Positions 28,901 to 41,565 of a stretch of DNA of 64,000 nt are shown in pieces (positions within the stretch are counted from its first letter, which is position 1; every line of letters begins with the position of its first letter). The notes beneath the pieces are model-generated. The model did not search any database and was not told the origin of the DNA. It was given only the letters and a program-made list of their open reading frames with translations. Source of the DNA: Thuidium tamariscinum (taxonomy: Eukaryota > Streptophyta > Bryopsida > Hypnales > Thuidiaceae); assembly GCA_947034885.2 (NCBI GenBank), contig OX344753.2, forward strand, positions 8,494,001 through 8,558,000. Reading direction: 5' to 3'. Position numbers and translations under genes: made by a program.

Positions 28901-31900
28901 TTGTAAATGATAAGAAAAAACTATGCTTATGACACTCTGATGTTTATAACACTAGGAATCTCCAACCTGTCGTAACGGACAAGGAGTCTTCTGCAATCTG
29001 GTGATAGGCTCAATGCTTGGCGTTTGGCGTTTAAGTTCTTTCTTAATCCGTACTGGTTCCTCAAGTGATGCATAATTGTGATCAAGATTCTGCACAGAAA
29101 TCACCTATTCGTTTTGCAATCACGTAGAAAACCATGGTGAAGATTTGAAGTAAACTATCTGAAAATATGAGAAAATTTGTCTAGATGAAAGAAACTTACA
29201 GGTGTGATTGCTGAATTAGATTGGTCGGCCTTAGTGGGTTCCGTCTCGACATTATCTCTGCAAAGCGCAGCGGAGTCTTCTTGGGGTGTCCTTGTTATAG
29301 GACACTCTATTATGCAATCACCCTACATTTTTGACACAGATGTAGTAGCTATAAAATATCGAAGGTCACAAGATCCAAACAGCATCACAAGGACATTTCA
29401 TACACTGCATAATTATCCTACAATTTAATGACTGGTTACTTAAACAAGATGTATTCACCTGCTTCTGATCGGTAGAGCCAGGGCAGCTTCCTATAGGCGA
29501 AGTCGCCTCAGGATCATAGTTTCTCCCTCGAACCGGTTCAGGAGACAGCGAGCCACGTCCGTGCTCCTTCTGCCAAGGTAAACAGTTTGAACAGTCCGAT
29601 TCACAAAGGCAGATCACTAGTGAATTGACGCATAGTTCTACAATTAGTGAAAGCGATCAGCTCTCGCCAAACAAATTAATTTATACGATAATAGAAGAGC
29701 TGCGTATGTACATGAATTATCTGAGCGCCCATCATCACCGTCCTCGGAGAGGATTTCGAAGAGAACATTGAGGCATGCAAATGGCACTTCTCGTCGATGT
29801 TGCGATCATGAGACCTCGCCAATATTCGAAGCTCATGATTCTTCACTCTCTCAAGACTTTGGGCTCGAGTCGATTCTTCATCATCAACAATCTGGTATAT
29901 GTTACGAAAACACATTGTGTGAATCGAGCGCTGATCAGTCCAAGGATTTGTGTTTATAAGATGAATAACCTCAAGTTTCTTGCATGATAAAAAGAACTCT
30001 ATCTTTCGTAGTGCACGTTTTTTCAGAGGAAAACTCCGATCATAAGTGATAAATACACAGGAAATTTGGGCAAAGAAGATTGAACTGAGATTTTCTGAAT
30101 GACCAAAGCTGGAGAATAGGGATAAATAAGAGAATACTTACAGCACTCAAGCTTGTTCTGCCTTCTGCAGGTACAACCCAAGAATTTTCCTGGCAACCGC
30201 TGCGACGACAAATTTCATGACATTTCGAATCCGGAAGCAAGTCAAGCTGCAACGTGCATACAAGAGGATGTTTTCGTCAGAACCCCGACTCATGTCCCAT
30301 GTGAACTAGAAAAAAATCCTACAAGAGACGAGTAAATGTTCCATAAACTATTGCAGACAGGGAGCTACTAGGTGTACAAATTTAAGATTAGCAATCGTAT
30401 TTGCCAGATAAACTCAAGAGCGACAGAGAAATATTCAAACCTCGCATCTACGATCGAACTTCGAAGACAAGTGCTTGTTGCGGATGAAATTTGGCTTCTG
30501 CTGCGAATGAACATTTCTTCCAAAGGCTTTTGGCTGACAGACGCGGGTCTTCTAAAATCCAGTGAACATTGTTAGGCTGAAAACGAAGCAACATAGTGAT
30601 GTGAATTTCGAGAGACAACGACATTCCAGGTACTGATAATCAGGTTCTGGGCACTCTACAGCAATTGTGCAAGTCGAGTGGTGCACGAAATCAGTATATA
30701 CTTGAAGACCTTAGGGTCGAAGGTACAACAAGCTCGATACATCCTTTGACACGCGATGTCGAGACTTCATTACCCTTTTCACAAAATATTCTCTAAGACT
30801 GATTCTTAAATATGATATCTTAAGGAAATTGCGATCCTATTACTCGCACAAAAGAGTGAAACTATTTAAAGGTGAACATGACTACAATATTTCTGCATCC
30901 ATTCAATAAGAATTTTCATTAAATCAGAGCCCTATTCTAAATGCAGAACAGGGTTATTACTAACCTTTTCAGAATTGCGGACAACCCTCAGCAGATCATT
31001 GTGTTTTCTCTTGCACATCTAGTCAAAAGGGGCAAGAGACAGTAAGTAGAACGATCCTGGTGTTTTGAACCGATTTGGTGAAGCATACAGCTCGATTCCG
31101 TTACTTCTATCCACCTTTCATAAATTGATGAATTAAATCCTAAGTAAAACCATTCCTGTGACAATTATACGAGATCCATACGAGAAATTCTTCCCGCAGT
31201 ACTTGATGACTCTGATTCATGAACACTCTCGTTCCTTGTTTTCCAGACCTAACCTTCAGAGGTTTGCAAGTTGTTGTCAACGAGATACAAGATTACACAC
31301 ATAATGAAACCCTCAAAACTATAGCTCTTGCCTCGAGGAACTATTAAGTCAAATACATGTACATTGTACTACGAGGTCTCCATATCATTTGCAGAGTATA
31401 TTTGTTAGGAAGCTCTGTTCAATCGCCAGAGCGAGAGTTTTAACAATCAACGATTTCAGGGATTCGCCTTCTATCATTTGGTCTCCTATTGTAGGCTTCG
31501 AGATCTTACCTGAATCAGGTCATGTACAAAAAGAAACTTCTTCTCAGCAAATCCTCTCGCGAAAATCTGCGTGTTGTCATATCATGTTCATACCGCAGGT
31601 TTTAGAGAAGATAAAAAAAAGTTTTCAGGCTTAAATAATTTGTGGTCATGAATCAAAGGCGCCAAAGCGATTGCAAAGTAATAATTTTTCAATCAAAGCT
31701 CCAAGATATGAGTGTACACCTGCGCCACCGTCAAAGGGCAACGATACTCGAATTCCTTTCGAAGCAACTTCATCACGCATTCCACGAATCGCTGGCATGC
31801 ATACAAACGGAAGGAATCCTAGTTACTATGGTGTTACAAGGCACGTAGAATTCGTTTTGGAATTCTTTCCGATTGTGATTTTGATTTCGGACTGAATTCA

Positions 31901-32647
31901 TTATGAAGAGAGTAACTGAATTGCGAACGCCGTCAATTACCAGAGAAACGAGCAAAATACCATGTAAAGCTCAGTAACTCTCCTGATCCATCACTTATAA
32001 AATAACGACACTAATAAAGCTACGCATATCGAGTCCTCCGTAACTGTCGACCGGCATTGAGCTTAAAATCGCATGAGATTGAATTCAGAGCAATGCAAGG
32101 AGATAGAATTCGATGAGTACCAGATCACTTTTCGCGTAAAGCACATAGCCATTGACAGAGAGGTAACGGGCAAGATGGCGCGAATAGCCGAGCAATGCGT
32201 AATGAACTAATGGTAGAATGGCGGCAGGCAGGCCATCCTTGCACCTGTTGCAATCATGTTGCAGAATGTGGTGACTAATTAGCTATGAAGTACCTTCCGT
32301 GACTAAAATTCGAAATTGAACCCTGACCAACACAAGTGACGTATATTACCGCACGAAAGCGAAAAATTAGCCGTGGTATAGCATGAGCAGAGAGAGAGAG
32401 AGAGAGAGAGAGAGTGAGGTCCGAAACATCGTTCCAATGGCAATGGTCATTGCAAAACCTATCTAATCAACCACGGAACAGCAAATTTGATACATAAGGT
32501 GCATTGCCTTCTCTAAGTACCATCAGCACTGAAATTTCAGGGGGAGAGTATTGATTACCCTTGCGTGTCAAGAGCATGTGGATACGAGATTGATCGAAGC
32601 TGTACTTTGAGCCTCTCCAAATTTCCTCTGACATCCCCTGTCGCCAT
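25980..32647 (-). CDS. CEP44: Centrosomal protein CEP44 homologue (18 exons)
   Basis: CEP44 is a centriole-lumen/wall protein needed in animals for centriole integrity; in plants such proteins are expected only where basal bodies form for motile sperm. Exons (- strand): 32647-32559, 32244-32121, 31791-31720, 31566-31510, 31018-30965, 30551-30441, 30246-30142, 29891-29739, 29569-29459, 29322-29200, 29089-28967, 28647-28534, 28248-28105, 27777-27703, 27512-27431, 27098-27046, 26446-26336, 26060-25980. Phases agree throughout, giving 593 residues (human about 390). The first about 132 residues follow the CEP44 domain segment by segment: MATGDVRGNLERLK start, LPAAILPLVHYAL, YAKSDLRFVECVMKLLR, GFAEKKFLFVHDLI. 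A low-complexity middle is followed by predicted coiled coil (about 413-485, including DKLNVLENRIDHLER). The N-terminal half is secure; exons 8, 12 and 16-18 and the stop are less so. It runs divergently from the gene at 32,779. Confidence 0.85.
32388..32414. repeat. (AG)n microsatellite in CEP44 intron 1
   Basis: About thirteen AG units on the + strand (CT repeats on the transcribed - strand), within the first intron of the CEP44-like gene (32,558-32,245). A simple repeat near a 5' end; a regulatory role is possible but not shown. Confidence 0.8.
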
Positions 32648-32778
32648 CCCTGGATGCTCAAACAAGGATAAACACTCTCAACAACATAAGCGGTTCGCAT
32701 CAATGCCGAAAATTCCCTCGCCTCTCACGAAAGTGCGTCGGATTTCCGTACAACAAAATAGAAAGGATCCCTAAGAGA
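32648..32778. promoter_or_regulatory. Candidate bidirectional promoter, 131 bp between start codons
   Basis: The start codon of the CEP44-like gene (- strand, 32,647) and the first start codon of the glycosyltransferase-like gene (+ strand, 32,779) are separated by only 131 bp, which must include both 5' UTRs and a core promoter or overlapping transcript starts. I see no TATA box on either strand. If the + strand gene actually starts further downstream, at the Met at 33,115, the spacing becomes about 470 bp and the arrangement is still divergent. Confidence 0.5.
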
Positions 32779-35556
32779 ATGGCGCTGCAACGACTCACTG
32801 CAAGAAGCTACGCGAGAGAACTTAGTGTGGCCTCCCGCGGGAAGGTAAGTTAGTTCGATAAGTAGTAAGTTCAGACTCACCTAGTATGTGTTGGCTGCTC
32901 ATAGTAAGTAGGAGCTTTGGGCAACGCTATTTTCAATGGAGGATATGTTGCTGGCTATGCATGAGCGCCGGCCATGGCGGATGGAGGTGGACTGCCGGGT
33001 CTGGTTTTGCGGCTGTTACTGTTGCTGCTGCTTCTTGGTATGGTTGTGCCGCTTTCAATTCCCGCAAGTGACTACATTACAGTTCTTTGCGTTCTTGGTC
33101 CGTGGTTGAATTGAGTGTTTGCTTCTGATGGCGCAAGCGTACGTTGTGCCAAAGGTCTTGCTTCTTTGCAGCTGCAAGCCTGGACGTCACGAAAAGCTGT
33201 CGAGGGGAATGTTCCTTTGCAGAAAGTAGTGAAGAGCGCGCGGAGTGTGAAGCACAAGATTATCGTCCAGGGAGAGGCTGCTGGTCAAGGAATTCTTGAT
33301 CGTGTACAGTGCGAAGGTCCGTCACTGTCTAATCCATTTGCTGTTGTAAGGCGGTCTTGTCTTGATCATCGCTTGTGGCAACTAATAGTGTTGGTTCTTT
33401 TCAAAGGCTTTTCAACAAAGAACGGTAGCATGGAGACAAACAAACAAAAGATTCTGCGAGATCGACCTTGCCTGTTTTCAGAAAAGGAGATCGTCTCCTT
33501 TGTCACTCTGTTCGTTCTTCTGGAAGCTGAACCGATTAAGGCAAAGAAGGCAACTAGTATTCACAAAACAGAGAAGAAGAATCTGCATGCCGTCCTGCGC
33601 GCTTTCTTAGAGTCCATTCAGGTGTGTTCATGCTAATCTTTGCCCTTGCCATATCCAGGCTGAGTAATGCATAGCAGCTCATTAATGTTACGATAGGACT
33701 TCAAAGTTGAAGGAGCCTTGGAATATATTGTTCAGTCGTTCCCTCTTAATTGTCACGAGAGCCGGAGTGCAACCTCAGCTGGTAGTAGGAAAATACGTAG
33801 TATCATGATGAAAACGGGACGCTGGTATTTGAGGTAGTCCTCCCACCGTTCTTGGAATATTATTGTGAAGGAGTTAGGCGGGGGATGTCGGTTTGAGTAG
33901 GAATGCTTTGACAAGACTCCGGTTTCGACTTGTAAATCTCAGGGCTTGTCAACCAGAATTGTTTTATTCAAGCGTCGCATGATAATTGCAAACTTTGTGT
34001 TATTTGAAATTGTTATAGCTATCTTAGTTTAATGCAGTTCCTAGATATACGACAACTACATCACTCTCTGTAGAAATCCATGAATGTGCAGGTGTCAATG
34101 CCAGACACTACACGAGTGACGGTTATCACAAACCAAAGCAAATTGAAAGGAGAATTACCACAAAATGTTGATTGGAGACCAACAACTAGACAATACAACC
34201 GTAGAAACCTCATGATTCGGAGGCTGGAGTCATACGTTGTACGCTGCCTTCCAAGAGATATATTGTGGCGCAATTTCAGTGGTATCAAAGTCTTCTCTAG
34301 TTTTAAGTTTCTCCTGTTGCACGGCTACATATTGCAGATTCATATTCACTGTTCTACCATAGTTCTGAATATTTCAATAGTTCACAAGTTGTTGGACATC
34401 GAAGTTACGTCGAAAGTCTTCATGTGATTTGTTCTGAATTCTGAAAACCGTGTTGTTTCATTTTCAGGCCTTTCTCGAAGGGGCGATGAACAGACGAAAG
34501 AACAGGAACACGAAACCCATTACGCATATCATATTCTCAGACTTTGACATGATTTTGGTGGACGATTTGGGGTGTGTCTTCAGAGATTATTCCTTCTTTG
34601 ACGTCGCTTTGACATATCGGAACAATCGGAAGCAGCCTATTAACTCTGGCGTCATAATGGTTCGGGGTACGCTTGAGAGTCTTTCACGGTGAGAAACCTT
34701 TCTGAATTCTGCTATTGTATGTTCTTACTTAGGTCTGCTGCATCCGGTATTTTGTGTTACCATCAACCGTCATTTCAATCATTTGTATCGTGGTGATTTC
34801 TGTTCTAAAACATTCATTGCTCGTGCCATATGAGCGGAGAAATTTTGTTGATTGTGATATCTAGGGCAATATCACTGCTGAAGGAAGCTGTCCAAGTTTA
34901 CAGTGTCAAGTTTAGACATGCATTTGGTATACTTGGAGATCAACTAGCCCTTGCAGATGTAGTTGAAGCTACATTACAAGCAAGAAAATCTGAAGATGTT
35001 CCTTTCGAGGCCCTTGTGGGTGCTACAAGAACCTTGTTTTTGCCTTGCGCCGTCTACAACTGGACGCCTTCTGAAGGTGCTGGACAATTCCATGGAATGC
35101 CAATTGAAGTAAAAGTATGTTACCGTTCTCTATCACCTTGTTCATCAAGCATTGGCACTTTATTTCGTTGTATCATCTAGCTTGAAGGTCAGGAATTTGT
35201 GCGGTTCACTTGAGTCCCTGTCACCACATTTGTCATGTTGAATCTATATGTACTTAATATCTTATGTAAAGCTGTTTTTGTGAGATTATGCAAAGTTGTT
35301 AAAATTAGAGGCCTTTAGCTAGGGTTACAGGGATGGTTGCAATAACATTTATTCTCATATTTACCCTCAACCGGAGTACCTGACACTTTGTATTAACTTG
35401 GGTCATTCTGATCTGCTGCAGATTCTCCACTTCAAGGGTTCAAGGAAACGACTGATGATACATGCATGGAGTCTTTATAAGCAGCAGGGAGTTAAAGACT
35501 TCTCCAACATGAAGTGTCTTCTTCTGAAGAGTGGTCGTTCAAAGTATGATTACTAA
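32779..35556 (+). CDS. Nucleotide-diphospho-sugar transferase-like protein (6 exons)
   Basis: A plant glycosyltransferase-like protein; donor sugar and acceptor unknown. Exons: 32779-32844, 33172-33621, 34092-34289, 34468-34688, 34865-35114, 35422-35556, giving 439 residues with consistent phases. The C-terminal half has the family's landmarks: SDFDMILVDDLG with a DxD-type DFD at about 263-265 for metal/nucleotide-sugar binding, RNNRKQPINSGVI, LGDQLALADV, LPCAVYNWTPSEGAGQFHG, HFKGSRKRL at about 398 and LKSGRSKYDY at the end. The N-terminal third is poorly conserved; a short hydrophobic stretch (LWQLIVLVLF) could be a type II membrane anchor, suggesting Golgi, but this is weak. The donor of exon 3 (AAA|GTCTTC at 34,290) is unusual yet is the only phase-preserving one I find. 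Exon 1 is the least certain; translation might start at 33,115. Confidence 0.75.
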
Positions 35557-38500
35557 GGATAACCTCTCATTTATTTATCTCCTTGCTTGAGTCCTGAAAG
35601 ACTGCAAGTGATTTGTGCGGTTGAACCATTCAAAGTCAAGCTCCGTAGTGTCATCAAATGATTTGATGCAGGAATGGCAGGAGAAAATACGGGATGTCTA
35701 GTTTCTGTATTATAAATAGATCCAGTATTGTGACGCAATTGCATGACATTCGAGACCTGTAGATCGGACTTCCTCATGTGACAAGGTGATCGACTTATCA
35801 CATTGCCTTCCTGAAGAGAACAGTACTGCATGGCTCCCTTGGGTTGCAAGTGAGCTCCAGAGTCTCTTACCACCACTATTTTTATGGCAAATCTGCAAAC
35901 ATGCTTATCATGCACATTTTGAGGATTAAATTTTGTTATGGTCTTGATAAAGTTTGGAGCAACTGCTCTTCAAATGCTGATAACAAGTGATTGAGAAAGC
36001 TAGGTTCTATTCACACAAACGAAGAATGGAATCTGCTTTAAAAAATAAGAGGTGGAGGTATTCACTTGCAATGCTAAAAGTTGGAAAAGGATACTCTGTA
36101 TGCCAGGTTATCTTTCTAGTCATTCATGCATTACCTAATATAAAGGTTTGATTTGGTTTCAAATGATTTATGTCTATTATGAACTATTATTGTCATTACC
36201 AACCTATTAAAATAGCAACACTTATAATCATCAATGTACCCATTCTTTGACATTAAAGTTCCATCAAAGTGTCCCTAAGAGTACCTTGAAATCATCACCA
36301 TGCTTACTTGTGGTTGGTGGGCTTTGACTTTTTTTAAATTTTGGTATAAGGATCAATGTAGCTTTATCAAAGTGTTCATAGTTTAAAGTGCCCTAGGAAG
36401 TTCTATTTTGAAAATTCATAGATATTAGATGCCTACCTAAAAATCATTATTACCCTAAGAAGTTCTACTTTGAAAATTCATAGATATTAGATGCCCTACC
36501 CAAAAATCATTACTACTCTATATTATTTTAATATTCATGATTTTCAATTGTTAATAATGCTAAAATATTTTTTCTAAGAAAAGGTGCCTTCAAATATATT
36601 AAATTGCTTAATTTGATCGTTATGGGTGTTGCTACCTTAACTATAATTTGCCACCATGGTTGTCAATGTTGTTTTTGTGTCATGTAGCACTACTATAGTA
36701 GATGAAATGTTTCAAAAAAGCTCTTTGTCAACATGCTAAACTATCCCCTGAAAAGATGGCTCCCCCCCTTCCTTCCAAAAATTGAAAGCCATTGATTTTT
36801 GTTAAAAAAAAGTCCTCCCCCCCCCTCCAATGCCATGGATCTTAAAAGATAATTTGGGATATGGGTACAGATAAGCGATAATGCAAGATACAAATATGGA
36901 TATAAATATGGGATATTGTATAATATGGATATGATATGGATACAGATACAAATATGGACTTTGGCATATATCCCATATCAAATGCCAAACTCCATTCTAC
37001 CTCAAAATTACAAATAGGGTGGGATGGGATGGAGGGTGATTCCAAATTAATTTAATTTGAATTATTTTTTGAGCTCATCAAGGGTGGGGTGGGGTGTAAA
37101 TCAATTTCTTTTTTAATTTTTTTTATCATACTTTTGGATGGATAGGAACCTCTCTTTATTGTCCACCTAAAAGACAAATTACAAAAAGATAGTTTCAAGA
37201 AGATGAAGTAATTATTATTAGAGTTGGTTAATTTTTTGGTAGAAATATTGAGACTTGAAATTGTGCAATTTTTCAATTTTGAAGGGCATGAGAAAGAAAG
37301 ACAATAGTTTTCCAAAATTCCCTCAATTATGTCAAACACTCAAAATTATTCTTATAAAGGATCTACAATCAAACAAAGATTTCAAAATTTATTCACCATT
37401 CAAACTATGTATGGTGGTCCATTTAAGGTGATCAAAAGTAGAGACTAAAATTGGTCCATACCTCTATTTGAAAAAGAATAGTTTTTCTTGTTAAAAAATA
37501 TTTGGTAAAATATTAAATAATATTTTGAACATTTTAATCCTTGTATGTAATTTTAATCACATGTTTAATAAATCAAACTTCTTGCAATTTTTTATGCAAT
37601 ATTAGCTATTTACTTTACAAATTAATCCATACAATCAAAAATTAAAAAAAACTTAGATCTTTATCAAATCATTCTAGAAGCACAAAACCTTGAAAATTCA
37701 TTAAAATATATAATATCTATTTTTAATAATCAAGGTTTATTAGACTAGACAAGAATTGTAAAGTGATCAATATGGTACAAAATTATTCTTATTTTTGTTT
37801 AGCATATTGAAATTATCCATACATAGTGAACAATTTATCCAAAAAAAAATAGATTTAGTTTATATTTTAATTTTTTTTATGAAGCATAATACACAAAAGT
37901 AAGAATTGACTTCTATCTTTCACTTGATAAATAAAGGTAGGAACATCCAATGGCATTTGTGTACCTAATGGTGTCAATTTGTATACATGATAGTCATTTC
38001 AAAAATTAAATGTATGTAGATTGTAGGGGGTCATTGCAAAAAACTCCAAGCACTTTGTGTATACTTTGGCCAAGGTACTCATGATTTTTTGGGAGTACTT
38101 GAAAAGTACAATTTTTTTTCTTAAACATGAAAAATATGTTTAATATATATTTCTTTAAGGAGAAGTTACCTTAATCCTTTAGTACCCGGACGACCTATTT
38201 TTGGTCGATTTTTGGACTTTTTGTTTGCTGTTGTTCAAATGACCTCTCCTTTCAAAAAACTCAAAGAGCAACGGAAGTAGAGAATTTTGATGCACTCCAA
38301 ACAAAACAAATCTCAAGTGAATGCGGTCAGTAATGTGTGAGCTGTGCTTGTCCAATGTTGAATGGGGGGAGTTCTCACATGAAAATTGTCAGAAAGAAAT
38401 ACATATCTAATGTAAAGGATGCGTTGTTATACGTGTGAAATAACAACTTGGCAGGTGTGGACACGCTAAAGTGGGTACGGGGAACATAGCATGGTTCCCT

Positions 38501-38640
38501 ACAACGACCACCAAGCTGGCAAAGCTTCTTGCGAACGTTAGGTGTCAGACGAGGTCCAACGGTAGTCAAGCTTGAGACAACTGCATTCAGGTACTGAGGG
38601 GTATCCAAGGCAATTGAAGTAAGCACATTGGGTGTGAGCG
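35557..38640. other. 3' flank and AT-rich spacer
   Basis: The first few hundred bases are the 3' UTR of the preceding gene. Beyond about 36.0 kb the DNA is A/T-rich without recognisable genes. A 62-bp two-copy tandem duplication lies at 36,391-36,516. Degenerate ATATGGATA-like short repeats lie at about 36,850-36,960. Confidence 0.45.
36391..36516. repeat. Two-copy tandem duplication, about 62 bp
   Basis: Units starting CCCTAGGAAGTTCTA (36,391) and CCCTAAGAAGTTCTA (36,453) share GAAAATTCATAGATATTAGA and end in AAAAATCATTA; they differ by a few substitutions and a small indel. Local duplication in non-coding DNA. Confidence 0.75.
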
Positions 38641-40100
38641 CGAAGATTCAATGGCGCCGGCACAGAAGAACGGCGTCAATACATGCGAAAGTTGGTCCTT
38701 GTTTGTTTTGTACATTGGACGTTTCTTGGAATTTGTACGCTGAGTTTGCGCAGCTCTACTTCATTGTTTGAGCCGAAAACTTATGGCAAAGAGTGGGGTT
38801 GCAAGATTTAATGCACAAGAGTAGAAGACAGGGATCTCCATCAAGAGTAGTAGTGTGCAAGAGTGAGTGGTATTGTCTCTTTGGTTTCGTAGTAGATTTC
38901 TGGTCAAAACAATCAATTTCTGGAGTTGGAATGCGGCGTGGTGATCGTCGCCACTATGGCAGTCGAAGGACAACAAGGGGTGCTACGACTAGAAATATAG
39001 GTCGAACTACTCAAGCATGGCCAGATCCTCCTCACGCATGCCACGCTGATGCAAAAGCGGTCCAAATATTGCTGGAGTTTGGAAGTAATAGGGGAGTGGG
39101 AGGTAGGAATTTGCAAATTCTCATGGGTTTGCTTCAATAGGATTATTTGCTATTCCAGAGGGTGCTGTGGGATTTGAAGATTTGGGTTCTATCACTAATC
39201 GCCAACTTTGTTGGGTGTTTTGAAAGCATTTGGCAACCATTTTGAGGTGGACATATCGACGAGAAGAAGGGGATCTTGACGGCTTTCCAGCTGCTCTCAA
39301 TGACGTCATTCAAAACAGAGTTTTCCCCGGGGCATAAACGTGATCCCATCGATCGACATGGAGAGGGCATTGATCTCACAAAAGGGGATTTGAAGATTGG
39401 ATTGGAGGGTGCTTTTGTTGCCCTACCTGTAGTTGCGAACATCCCAGCCAACTTATCATCACCGAGATGCTCCCCTCGAACAAGGAGTCAAATGCAAACA
39501 TCAAGACTATTGCTAGGCAGTGGAGGTACTGGTGACGTCCGCATTCTTCCACAAAGTGAGCATCGGCAGCAACGACAAAAAGATGCAGCTACAACAGCAC
39601 CGTTTGCAGCACTTGTTCTTAGAGAGGAGAGAGAGCCTTGTGTGCGTGATGGACTTCAAGTCGTGAAAGAAAAAACATCTATTTCAATAGATCCTACACT
39701 GGTGAAGTTTAAGCGAAAGTACCAGAAAAAACGCCTGCAATGTGCGGTGAAGCATCTACACCTACACTTGAAGATAGGGGATGAGGCCTAGGACGCGGAA
39801 GAGGGCGCGGCCGAGGGCGTCGTGGAATTTACGGTGGTCTTAGGGTGGGGACAGAGTTAGGGTTCATCTCTGATGCTTCCAATGATTTTGATCAAAGGGA
39901 GGTGCCAAGACCTGCAGTCTTCTTTACGCCACCGCAAACTAGGTCGAGAGGTCACAGCCTGCCATCAAACAGACGTGAGGGCTCCAGGCGGGGTCTATTT
40001 GAAATTGAATCGGGTGCGACTTGCGGCATTCACAATTCACCATTGCAGTTTCAGTAGGACACAACGCTTATGAATAAAGATTCCGATGATGTGCTCAACC
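38641..40100 (+). pseudogene. Unrecognised, probably decayed coding region
   Basis: The composition here is more balanced than in the flanks, and longer + strand open frames cluster (38,793-39,140; 39,276-39,791; 39,845-40,057). They are in different frames and separated by stops. The predicted peptides are rich in Arg and Gly; near 39,785-39,830 one frame reads as a run of Gly-Arg dipeptides. I recognise no family, and no splice sites link the frames convincingly. It may be a broken gene or the remains of a mobile element. Confidence 0.3.
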
Positions 40101-41412
40101 CCTTGCTCCTAGTACCAGCGCCTCATACCAACATTGTGGAAATTGCTTTGATCAACATGCAATGGGGTGGGGAATTGCTCTAGAATCCATGCGGAAGTGT
40201 TGTTGGGCGAGTACTCGAGAATCTTCAAGGTGCCGACGGTGAAGATTCTTGTTTATGCTGCGACTTCGGTGGGGATTACGGCATTTAGTGCATCCTCCAG
40301 AGACATTGCTTGTTTGTGAGAGATGCGGTCAGTGCTGCGGATGTTACCAACGCTGTCTCGGATCATGAAGGCAAAATCGGCTCATCCCATGCTCCTCATA
40401 CCACCGAATATGCAGGGGACAACGACAGAGACGTTGTCTCAACATTGGGTGAGTCCTCCTCTACTTCATTGCCCCAGTGATTTGGGAATTGATTATATAC
40501 ATGTTCGTCTTCATTATATGAAAATTTCTTTTCTTTATTGTCGGATTGTTGGAGGTACCTCTGTTGATTTCTCGTTTGGATAGGATTTACTACCATCCAT
40601 GAGGCAAAAAATATAGAAATTGCATGTGCCCAATGTTGATTTGATGTCACGTTAAAAGGATTTCTGAATGTATACTTGGATTAGTGAAGTTTTGTATTCA
40701 GTTTGTTAGGACGTAAGCTACCAAGGAAAGGAGGAAAGATTCAACGGTTTAGGGTCTAAGTTCAAATAGATGCGAATCGTGAAATGACGCACTTGGGCAC
40801 AAGAAGCCAACAGAAGCACCTTGAATCATAATAGAAGGTTTATGAAGATAGCCAACTAGTGTTTCGCTGGATTTCAGTTTCCGCCATGGAGAACTCATGG
40901 AAGCGTTCGTTGTGTCCATCAACAACGAAAGTGTCTCTCATATTCTAGTCTTGGGCAGCCTTCCATTTGAGTAGCTTCTATTAGGATTCAAATTTGAATG
41001 CATTTTTTGTCATCACAGTTAGACCTTTCAGATTCGGTGAAAATCTGGTGTGATTTCCATTGTAGGTGACGTTGTTTCGGTGGAGCTCAGAAGAAATTTC
41101 GAGGTCTGTTAGGGTTTTGGATCATCAGAAAATCTTAAATTGCAAAATCAGTGCCACATTCTTGTCATTTCGACCTTCCCCGAACTCAATTAGATGCCTT
41201 GTTGTTGGAGCAGTTCGATTGAGTTACTGTCTCAAGAGAGTAGGGTTTAGGGTGCATTCTTCCGCTGTGGTATGGGACTGTTGTCTGAAGTCCTTGAGAG
41301 ACCAAATTGTTGAAGCTCTACAACGGAATGTATATTTCTTTTGTTGACGACTTGAGGCTTGTGTCCTGCTTAGAGAAGTTGTTGTCGACTTACTATAATT
41401 TGTCTGCTCCAT
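40101..41412. other. Spacer before the CACTA element
   Basis: No gene recognised. Balanced composition at first, becoming T-rich. Short open frames near 40.3-40.6 kb and 41.07-41.35 kb show no similarity. The stretch ends at the CACTA terminus at 41,413; the three bases before it (CAT) are the candidate target-site duplication, which cannot be confirmed without the other end. Confidence 0.4.
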
Positions 41413-41565
41413 CACTACTAGAAAAACTCACTGTAAAATCAACAGAAACTCAACACGAAACTGTTGTTCTCGTCTGTTGATTTGGTCGCGTTGTCCATCG
41501 CAGTGGGGAACAGGGGTGTGTCGTTCCGAACAGGGTCCTGTCGTTCCATTCCTGTTGATTTGGTC
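41413..41565 (+). repeat. CACTA left terminus and subterminal repeats
   Basis: The terminal CACTACTAGAAAAACTC is followed within 150 bp by two direct copies of CTGTTGATTTGGTC and two of TGTCGTTCC. An inverted CAACAG near 41,439 pairs with the CTGTTG at 41,460. Clustered short direct and inverted motifs next to the terminus are where TNPA/TNPD-type proteins bind in En/Spm elements. Confidence 0.7.

Noticed and set aside
26000..32600. Assignment of the coiled-coil gene as a meiotic PAIR1/PRD3-type protein.
   Set aside because: The C-terminal coiled coil alone allowed it, but the first five exons match the CEP44 domain in order.
33346..33406. A possible 61-bp intron in exon 2 of the sugar-transferase-like gene (GTAAGG donor, TTTTCAAAG acceptor).
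   Set aside because: Removing it shifts into a frame that stops before the exon's phase-0 donor at 33,622; leaving it in keeps one open frame across the exon.
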